Source of the DNA: Candidatus Bathyarchaeota archaeon
GTDB lineage: Archaea; Thermoproteota; Bathyarchaeia; 40CM-2-53-6; RBG-13-38-9
DNA length: 7,721 nt
Assembly: GCA_018396565.1 (NCBI GenBank)
Contig: JAGTQO010000001.1
Location: 57,709-65,429 of the forward strand
Direction: 5' to 3'
Below are positions 1 through 5,221 of the stretch, piece by piece. The notes beneath the pieces are model-generated. The model did not search any database and had not been told where the DNA came from. It saw nothing but the letters and a program-made list of their open reading frames with translations. The first letter of the stretch is position 1. Each line of letters opens with the position of its first letter. The translations under genes were made by a program, and so were the position numbers.

Positions 1-352
1 GCGTCTTACAAACCTTAGATGACGCCCTTCTACCGGCATGGTTGATTTGTATCGCAACAGGCACATCTAACTTGTGAACAGCCTCTACCAGCCTCGACAG
101 ACCATCCAGGAGATTGTCGCCATATATTCCAAGCTGCCTAACAGAATATTTTCCCTCAAACCTGATATAGCTATGTTCAACAATCACCAGGCCAACAGAC
201 CTGCAGCGCCTCCTATAATGGTCTATAAGAGCCTCAGTCACCTCTCCCGACTCTGAGGCGAGGTCACTGGCCATAGGGGGCATGACGATCCTATTCTTAA
301 GATACAACCCCTTTACCTCGAGGGGATCGAGTAGCGAGACCAAATTTAGCAT
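1..352 (-). CDS. NADH:flavin oxidoreductase / Old Yellow Enzyme family protein, N-terminal part (cut by left edge)
   Basis: This minus-strand frame stays open from the ATG at 352-350 to the left edge, giving 117 residues plus one base; the C-terminal part lies outside the window. The protein reads as the start of an FMN-binding TIM-barrel ene-reductase. Visible landmarks are LKNRIVMPPMA at residues 18-28 (the first barrel strand near FMN), a helix with HYRRR at 45-49, GLVIVEHSYI at 54-63, and IQINHAGRRA at 101-110, matching the family's Q-x-x-H-A-G-R signature. The family transfers hydride from NAD(P)H through FMN to activated alkenes; some members also carry an Fe-S cluster and a second flavin domain, which cannot be judged here. 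The substrate is unknown. The frame remains open upstream of 352, but no better ATG is in frame and the family's proteins start at about this point. It is divergent from the gene at 506. The family call is firm; the subfamily is open. Confidence 0.88.
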   Translation of the reverse strand, partial: MLNLVSLLDPLEVKGLYLKNRIVMPPMASDLASESGEVTEALIDHYRRRCRSVGLVIVEHSYIRFEGKYSVRQLGIYGDNLLDGLSRLVEAVHKLDVPVAIQINHAGRRASSKVCKT

Positions 353-505
353 CCAAACATTTAAGACACGAATTGGAATAAGAAGTTTTGCAGCGCCCGG
401 AGGCGTCTACAGGTTACGTAGAGACCAAGCCCAATTCATCACTAGTTTATTTCCCGACACATTAACCTAAATCTTTCATCTGAGAATACTAATTAGGGAT
501 GTTTA
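353..505. other. Divergent intergenic region
   Basis: This 153-nt stretch separates the start of the minus-strand reductase gene from the start of the plus-strand membrane protein, so it should hold promoters for both. I see no convincing BRE/TATA pair for either gene. The AT-rich runs near 374-386 (read on the minus strand) and 443-453 (plus strand) are possible but weak. There is no strong Shine-Dalgarno before the ATG at 506, only a poor AGGGA at 495-499. Two short inverted repeats sit in the middle and are listed separately. Confidence 0.5.
394..422. repeat. Two adjacent short inverted repeats in the divergent spacer
   Basis: Directly visible are a 4-bp stem with a 4-nt loop (CGCC, CGGA, GGCG at 394-405) followed with no gap by a 5-bp stem with a 7-nt loop (TCTAC at 406-410, GTAGA at 418-422). 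They could be a regulator-binding site, a folded leader for the reductase gene on the minus strand, or chance. The stems are short, so the functional reading is speculative. Confidence 0.25.
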
Positions 506-1306
506 ATGTCCAGTCGGACAACACAACGCTTCGTCTCCTTGGCTATAATAGTCACCTTGACCATCTCAATATGGTCTGGATACCTATATTCCCAAGCTTA
601 TAGGCTATCCCAGGAATCCAGCATGAAGCTCGATGAAGCCAAGAAATCTCTTGAGGGGGCAACCCAACTCATCAGGGAGGCGTCGTCGAAACTCGATGAA
701 GCTAAGCAGATAGCTTCTGAAGGTAAGGCAAAGATCGATGAAGCAAACAGAATACTGAGTGAGACTGAGAATCTCCTGAAAGATATTAGACGTCAAGGAA
801 TCATATATATAAATGCGGTTTCCGTTGACGGGTCACCTCAGACAATGTACTTTGCAGGGGAACCCTTAATCGCGGTCAGGGTCAGAATGAGTATAGCCTC
901 GCCTTCAAACATACCTATCTACTACGAATCCAAAGTAGTGAACCCCATTGAGTCAAAGATCAACTTCAGCGGGGCAACATACAGCTTCAATGAGTATGTC
1001 AAGGTGACGGATGCGCAGCCTAGTAGGGGAGCCCCGTCATGGAGCGCCCAACCAACATCTTTAGGGACAGAAGTCACAGAATTATATCTATGGATAGGTC
1101 TTAGAAGCCTCCCATTCCAGAGAAAACAGATATTTCTATCAGACCCAAAGACCAACATGACTGTAGGGGTTGAATTGAAGATGGAGCTCCTTCAAGCCCA
1201 TACAAATTTGGTTTTGAACCAGGCGAAAGTATATATCATGTTCGAGTTCAAATGTGGAGAAGCCTCAGCCAGACTAATCGATTGGGGGCCTAGAATCATC
1301 GGTTGA
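506..1306 (+). CDS. Uncharacterised membrane-anchored coiled-coil protein
   Basis: I do not recognise this 266-residue protein. R4 and R8 precede one hydrophobic segment at about residues 9-28 (LAIIVTLTISIW core), which suggests an uncleaved signal anchor with the rest of the chain outside the cell. Residues 33-96 form a charged, Ala/Leu/Ile-rich helix with heptad spacing and three related units: KLDEAK at 41 and 62, KIDEAN at 76. From about residue 98 the chain changes to alternating hydrophobic segments typical of beta strands and runs to the C-terminus. Two N-x-S/T sequons at N153 and N217 would be outside if the topology is right. The ATG at 506 is the first start after an in-frame TAG at 494. 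A surface or cell-envelope role is inferred; no enzymatic motif is seen. The gene is 283 nt upstream of rpoH and probably a separate unit. Confidence 0.8.
   Translation: MSSRTTQRFVSLAIIVTLTISIWSGYLYSQAYRLSQESSMKLDEAKKSLEGATQLIREASSKLDEAKQIASEGKAKIDEANRILSETENLLKDIRRQGIIYINAVSVDGSPQTMYFAGEPLIAVRVRMSIASPSNIPIYYESKVVNPIESKINFSGATYSFNEYVKVTDAQPSRGAPSWSAQPTSLGTEVTELYLWIGLRSLPFQRKQIFLSDPKTNMTVGVELKMELLQAHTNLVLNQAKVYIMFEFKCGEASARLIDWGPRIIG
626..748 (+). repeat. Recurrent K-(L/I)-D-E-A coiled-coil repeat units
   Basis: Three copies of an 18-nt unit lie inside the membrane protein gene at 626-643, 689-706 and 731-748. They encode KLDEAK, KLDEAK and KIDEAN and share the core TCGATGAAGC. Their spacing is 63 nt and 42 nt, exactly three and two heptads, so the repeats keep the coiled-coil register. 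This suggests growth by internal duplication of heptad units, or selection for the register. Confidence 0.7.
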
Positions 1307-1319
1307 GATGTTCCATAGC

Positions 1320-1331
1320 CGACAATTGTCG
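1320..1331. repeat. 12-bp perfect palindrome (CGACAATTGTCG)
   Basis: The sequence equals its own reverse complement and begins 14 nt after the TGA of the upstream gene. With no loop bases and no T-run after it, it does not look like a hairpin terminator; a dimeric protein-binding site or chance is as likely. Confidence 0.35.
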
Positions 1332-1483
1332 AGATCCCATTGCTGGCCAAAATCTTCAAATCTATCATTTGAACAGGTTTCCAGCCTGGACACACCATCG
1401 AAGATCCGCAGTGAGCAGATCCCAACGATAGTCGCAACCCCTTTCAGCAGATGATTCGATACACACATAGAACATCCAGTCGC

Positions 1484-1496
1484 ATAATATTTATTA
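1484..1496 (+). promoter_or_regulatory. Candidate TATA element, distal
   Basis: ATAATATTTATTA is the most AT-rich run in the gap before rpoH and resembles an archaeal TATA box. It would place a transcript start around 1515, giving a leader of roughly 75 nt before the rpoH start codon. This is pattern recognition only. Confidence 0.3.
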
Positions 1497-1530
1497 GAGT
1501 GATTATGGTTGCTAATAGCAGGCTCCTTAT

Positions 1531-1546
1531 CCGAACCGTTTAAAAT
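1531..1546 (+). promoter_or_regulatory. Candidate BRE/TATA element, proximal to rpoH
   Basis: CGTTTAAAAT at 1537-1546 resembles an archaeal TATA box and is preceded by CCGAAC, a possible BRE. A start about 25 nt downstream would fall near 1567-1574, leaving a leader of about 20 nt that still includes the AGGAG at 1573-1577. This spacing makes it the better of the two candidates for the operon promoter. Confidence 0.4.
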
Positions 1547-1589
1547 GTCGGTGAGGGGCTTCTTCTGAGGATAGGAGCGGTTACCTCTG

Positions 1590-1844
1590 TTGAGCAGGGA
1601 GATAAAAAAGAGAGACTTCATCTTCGAACATGAGCTTGTGCCTAAACATACGATACTGTCTAAGGAGGAGGCTGAGGAGGTTTTGGAGAGATACCACATC
1701 AAACCGTATCAACTACCATATATACGGGCTTCAGACCCAGCGGCGGTAGCTATCGAAGCGAAGCCTGGGGATATAGTGAAGATAGTGAGAAGAAGCTCAA
1801 CAGCTGGGGAGATAGTTGTCTACCGATATGTTGTTGAAGATTAA
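1590..1844 (+). CDS. rpoH: DNA-directed RNA polymerase subunit H (RpoH, Rpb5 C-terminal homologue)
   Basis: This 84-residue protein matches archaeal RpoH in length and pattern. Landmarks are HELVPKHTILSKEEAEEVLERY at about 14-35 with the linked IKPYQLPYIRASDPA at 37-51, then AKPGDIVKIVRRS at 57-69 and the ending TAGEIVVYRYVVED. RpoH corresponds to the C-terminal assembly domain of eukaryotic Rpb5 and binds the largest subunit near the lower jaw. The start is taken as TTG at 1590, the first possible start after an in-frame TAG at 1572; AGGAG lies 12 nt upstream. No in-frame ATG fits, since one inside would remove conserved sequence. It is the first gene of the operon, ahead of rpoB by 20 nt, the usual archaeal order. 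Nothing in the sequence looks degenerate. Confidence 0.96.
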   Translation: MSREIKKRDFIFEHELVPKHTILSKEEAEEVLERYHIKPYQLPYIRASDPAAVAIEAKPGDIVKIVRRSSTAGEIVVYRYVVED

Positions 1845-1849
1845 CATTT

Positions 1850-1855
1850 GGAGGG
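1850..1855 (+). promoter_or_regulatory. Shine-Dalgarno site deciding the rpoB start
   Basis: GGAGGG lies 9 nt before the TTG at 1865, a good archaeal spacing. An out-of-frame ATG at 1857 lies only 1 nt from it, too close to be served. The site therefore supports the TTG as the rpoB start. Confidence 0.65.
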
Positions 1856-1864
1856 TATGAATTT

Positions 1865-4800
1865 TTGTCTGAATCTTACTCCGACTCGCAGCTTTGGAAT
1901 GTTATGAAGAGCTATTTGAAGGAGACAGGTCTCGTAAGGCAGCATATAGACTCCTACAACGAATTCATCAGGAAAGAGCTCCAGTCGATAATCGATGAGG
2001 TTGGGGAGATACCGATAGAGGTTGAGGAGAATCCTTTCAAGATAAAGCTTGGAAAGATAGAGGTTGGAAGCCCAAGGGTTATTGAGGTTGACGGTTCAGA
2101 GAGGAGAATATATCCTGCTGAGGCAAGAATAAGAAACCTAACCTACGCCGCACCACTACATCTTGAAATGACCCCTGTAGTCGGGGAGAAAGCAGGTCCA
2201 CCTGAGATTGTATACATAGGCGACCTGCCTGTAATGCTCAAGTCTGAGATATGCCCCCTATCGAGACTCAGCCCTGAAGAACTGGTCGCTGTAGGTGAGG
2301 ATCCCCTAGATCCTGGAGGCTACTTCATAGTAAACGGTTCAGAGAGAGTAGTCGTAGCTCTGGAGGATCTGGCTCCTAACCGTGTCTTGGTCGATGTTGA
2401 GAAGGTTGGTTTAAACCCAAACTATAAAGCAAAGATCTTCTCCACAACTGTCGGATTCAGGGCGAGAATAGAGGTCACCATAAAGAGCGACGGAGCTATC
2501 TACGTCTCCATGCCAGGTCTTCCTGCAGACATACCTTTCGTAATCATCATGAAAGCACTAGGTGTTGAGGCAGACTCAAAAATTGCAGAGCTCGTCTCAC
2601 CAGATGAAGAGATTCAGAATGAGCTCGAAGAATCTTTTGAGAGGTCACTTGACGTCACATCAACCAAAGACGCATTCCTATTCATAGGTAACAGGATAGC
2701 TCCTGGACAGGTTGCTGAGTATAGGCTCAAGAAGGCTGAAACCCTTATAGATAGAAACTTTCTACCTCACCTCGGCAGGCTTCCAGAAGACAGGGTTGCA
2801 AAATCATACTTCCTAGCTGAGATAGTTAATAAGCTCGTTGAATTGAAACTTGGAAGGAGACAACCTGACGATAAGGACCATTACGCAAATAAGAGGATGA
2901 GGCTAGCCGGACCCTTACTTGCAGAACTGTTCAGAATAACCTTCAGAAACCTGGTTAGGGACCTTAAGTATCAGCTCGAGAGAATAACGATCAAGAGAGC
3001 AGCAACCTTCACCATAGCAAACGCTGTTAGACCTGGAATAGTCACTGAGAGGATTCAACATGCAATGGCTACTGGAAACTGGGTGAGAGGAAGAGTAGGG
3101 GTCACACAGCTTCTTGACAGAACAAACTTCTCCTCAACCCTCAGCCACCTGAGAAGGATCCAGTCACCCCTGAGTAGGAGCCAACCGAATCTTGAAGCAA
3201 GAGATCTCCATCCAACCCATTGGGGTAGACTCTGCCCTAACGAGACCCCTGAAGGCTCAAACTGCGGTCTAGTAAAGAACCTCGCCCTCTCAGCAACCAT
3301 ATCGATTGGAACAGACCCGAAGAAAGTTGTTGAGAGGCTCATAGAGTTGGGGCTCGTGCCCATCGATAAGGCTGATAGAAAGGTTAGGGAGACAGGTGCC
3401 AAAGTCTATGTCGACGGCATGATAGTTGGATACGTTACAGGTCCGAAGACATTCGTTGAAAAGATCAGAACATTAAGGAGGAGAAGTGAACTCAGTTCAG
3501 AGTTGAATGTAGCTTACGTTCCGACAAGCCATGAGAAGTCAAATGTTGAGGTTTACGTCAACTGTGACTCGGGGAGGGTTAGGAGACCCCTCATCATAGT
3601 TCACAATGGAAGATCTAAGTTGACCAGGGAGATAGTTGAGAAAGTCAATGTGGGCGAGATGGTTTGGAGTGACCTAGTCAGGGAAGGTATAGTGGAGTAT
3701 CTGGATGCTGATGAGGAGGGGGACTCCCTGATAGCCCTCGACGAATCTAAGATAAACGGTAGAACAACCCATCTTGAGATAGCTCCATACATGATAATGG
3801 GCATATGCTCATCCATCATACCGTACGCTGAACACAACCAGTCGCCTAGAAACGCCTACGAATCAGCAATGGCGAAGCAAGCCCTAGGAATATTCGCCAC
3901 AAACTATGCGAATAGAACAGACTCCAGATCCCACATTCTCATCTACCCCCAAGTCCCCTTGGTGAGGACCAAACCTATGGAGAGTATATTCTTCGACGAC
4001 AGGCCCTCAGGCCAGAACTGTGTAGTAGCTATCATCTCACTTCAAGGATACAATATGGAGGACGCTATAGTTGTTAACAGGTCCTCAGTAGACTTTGGAC
4101 TCGCGAGATCAATTTTCTTCAGAGTATATGAAGCCGACACAAGACAGTATCTTGGAGGCTTGAGGGATCGATTTGAGATTCCTGAACCTGGAACTAGAGG
4201 TTACAGGGGAGACCGGTACTATAGGCTGCTCGAGGAGGACGGAATAATATCGGTTGAGTCTCCAGTCTCAGGGAACATGGTGTTGATAGGTAGGGTGAGC
4301 CCCCCAAGATTCTTGGAGGAGTATAGGGACTTCGAGGTTAGGGGACCAACCAAGAGAGACTCCTCAGTATGTATGAGACCCTCAGAATCAGGTGTTGTTG
4401 ACCAAGTCTTCATGACCGAGTCTATCGAGGGGAGTAGACTCGTCAAGGTAAAGGTTCGAAACCAAAGGATACCTGAGCTCGGCGACAAATTCGCTTCCAG
4501 ACATGGCCAGAAAGGAGTTATCGGCATGCTCATCTCAAAGGAGGACATGCCCTTCACAGAGAACGGGTTAGTACCAGACATAATAATAAACCCACACGCC
4601 ATACCCTCAAGAATGACAGTGGGCCAGTTCGTCGAGTCCATAGCAGGCAAACTGGCGGCTGTGACAGGGGCACCTATAGACGGCACACCATTCAGCAACG
4701 ACGACCCATCCACACTCCAGGAGGCTCTTCTTAGACTAGGCTTCCAATATAATGGTCGTGAAGTACTATACAACGGATTGAACGGCAAGAAGTTTGAGGC

Positions 4801-5218
4801 AGACATCTTCATAGGGCTCGTATACTACCAGAAACTCCATCACATGGTCGCCGATAAGATGCATGCCAGGGCCAGAGGTCAAGTGCAGATGTTAACCAGG
4901 CAACCTACTGAAGGTAGGGCCAGAGGTGGAGGGTTGAGGTTCGGCGAGATGGAGAGGGACTGCCTCATAGGACACGGCGCATCAGCCCTGCTGAAGGACA
5001 GGCTGCTTGAGGAGTCTGACCTTTACACAGCTATGGTATGCGAGAACTGCGGACTACTAGCCTACTATGATTCTAGACAGAACAAGTATATCTGCAGGGT
5101 CTGCGGTGAGAAGTCGGTGATCTCCCCCGTAGCAATATCATACGCCTTCAAACTTCTGATGCAGGAACTCATGTCCCTAGGTGTGGCGCCTAGACTCTTG
5201 GTAGGGGAGCGTGCATAG
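1865..5218 (+). CDS. rpoB: DNA-directed RNA polymerase subunit B (beta-like, unsplit)
   Basis: This 1117-residue protein is the second-largest polymerase subunit, forming one wall of the active-site cleft in partnership with A'. Domains run in the expected order: protrusion and lobe with VNGSERVVVALED near 156-168 and DKDHYANKRMRLAG near 336-349; the fork region with GRLCPNETPEG at 454-464; GYNMEDAIVVNRSS at 728-741; the hybrid-binding GDKFASRHGQKG at 873-884; the anchor/clamp part with RARGQVQMLTRQPTEGR and GGGLRFGEMERD at 1002-1032; and a C-terminal zinc site C1059-x2-C1062-x14-C1077-x2-C1080. It is a single gene, not split into B'' and B', with no intein. The start is TTG with a good GGAGGG upstream; the ATG at 1904 (M14) is a weaker alternative because homologues extend further. 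It ends in TAG, 3 nt before rpoA1 and in the same frame. Confidence 0.98.
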   Translation: MSESYSDSQLWNVMKSYLKETGLVRQHIDSYNEFIRKELQSIIDEVGEIPIEVEENPFKIKLGKIEVGSPRVIEVDGSERRIYPAEARIRNLTYAAPLHLEMTPVVGEKAGPPEIVYIGDLPVMLKSEICPLSRLSPEELVAVGEDPLDPGGYFIVNGSERVVVALEDLAPNRVLVDVEKVGLNPNYKAKIFSTTVGFRARIEVTIKSDGAIYVSMPGLPADIPFVIIMKALGVEADSKIAELVSPDEEIQNELEESFERSLDVTSTKDAFLFIGNRIAPGQVAEYRLKKAETLIDRNFLPHLGRLPEDRVAKSYFLAEIVNKLVELKLGRRQPDDKDHYANKRMRLAGPLLAELFRITFRNLVRDLKYQLERITIKRAATFTIANAVRPGIVTERIQHAMATGNWVRGRVGVTQLLDRTNFSSTLSHLRRIQSPLSRSQPNLEARDLHPTHWGRLCPNETPEGSNCGLVKNLALSATISIGTDPKKVVERLIELGLVPIDKADRKVRETGAKVYVDGMIVGYVTGPKTFVEKIRTLRRRSELSSELNVAYVPTSHEKSNVEVYVNCDSGRVRRPLIIVHNGRSKLTREIVEKVNVGEMVWSDLVREGIVEYLDADEEGDSLIALDESKINGRTTHLEIAPYMIMGICSSIIPYAEHNQSPRNAYESAMAKQALGIFATNYANRTDSRSHILIYPQVPLVRTKPMESIFFDDRPSGQNCVVAIISLQGYNMEDAIVVNRSSVDFGLARSIFFRVYEADTRQYLGGLRDRFEIPEPGTRGYRGDRYYRLLEEDGIISVESPVSGNMVLIGRVSPPRFLEEYRDFEVRGPTKRDSSVCMRPSESGVVDQVFMTESIEGSRLVKVKVRNQRIPELGDKFASRHGQKGVIGMLISKEDMPFTENGLVPDIIINPHAIPSRMTVGQFVESIAGKLAAVTGAPIDGTPFSNDDPSTLQEALLRLGFQYNGREVLYNGLNGKKFEADIFIGLVYYQKLHHMVADKMHARARGQVQMLTRQPTEGRARGGGLRFGEMERDCLIGHGASALLKDRLLEESDLYTAMVCENCGLLAYYDSRQNKYICRVCGEKSVISPVAISYAFKLLMQELMSLGVAPRLLVGERA
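5204..5209 (+). promoter_or_regulatory. Likely Shine-Dalgarno for rpoA1 inside the rpoB end
   Basis: GGGGAG lies in the last codons of rpoB, 12 nt before the rpoA1 ATG at 5222. The spacing is somewhat long, and with only 3 nt between the genes translation is probably coupled to rpoB. Confidence 0.45.
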
Positions 5219-5221
5219 GCA

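Larger units (their letters stand above)
1307..1589. other. Intergenic region before the RNA polymerase operon
   Basis: No protein, tRNA or recognisable small RNA is supported in these 283 nt. The region holds a 12-bp perfect palindrome just after the upstream stop codon and two AT-rich candidate TATA elements in its last 110 nt, listed separately. It presumably contains the 3' end of the upstream transcript and the promoter of rpoH-rpoB-rpoA1. Confidence 0.6.

Noticed and set aside
74..470. Two plus-strand ORFs of 60 and 62 codons near the left edge (74-256, 282-470)
   Set aside because: The first lies entirely, and the second partly, opposite the well-supported reductase gene on the minus strand; their translations show no family resemblance.
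1308..1454. A 48-codon plus-strand ORF starting one base after the membrane protein stop codon
   Set aside because: The translation is rich in Ser with no recognisable pattern, there is no Shine-Dalgarno other than the end of the preceding gene, and it contains the palindrome; it looks like chance open frame.
1307..1589. Possible tRNA or C/D box small RNA in the gap before rpoH
   Set aside because: GATGATT near 1450 and CTGA near 1565 resemble C and D boxes only loosely, with wrong spacing and an imperfect C box; no tRNA T-arm or cloverleaf pairing could be found.
1274..1702. A 142-codon minus-strand ORF across the gap and the start of rpoH
   Set aside because: It overlaps two real plus-strand genes, its composition is that of an antisense shadow, and no motif is visible.
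4219..4812. A 197-codon minus-strand ORF inside rpoB and several smaller ones inside rpoB and rpoA1
   Set aside because: All lie opposite highly conserved polymerase motifs and have the Ser/Leu/Pro-rich composition of antisense shadows.
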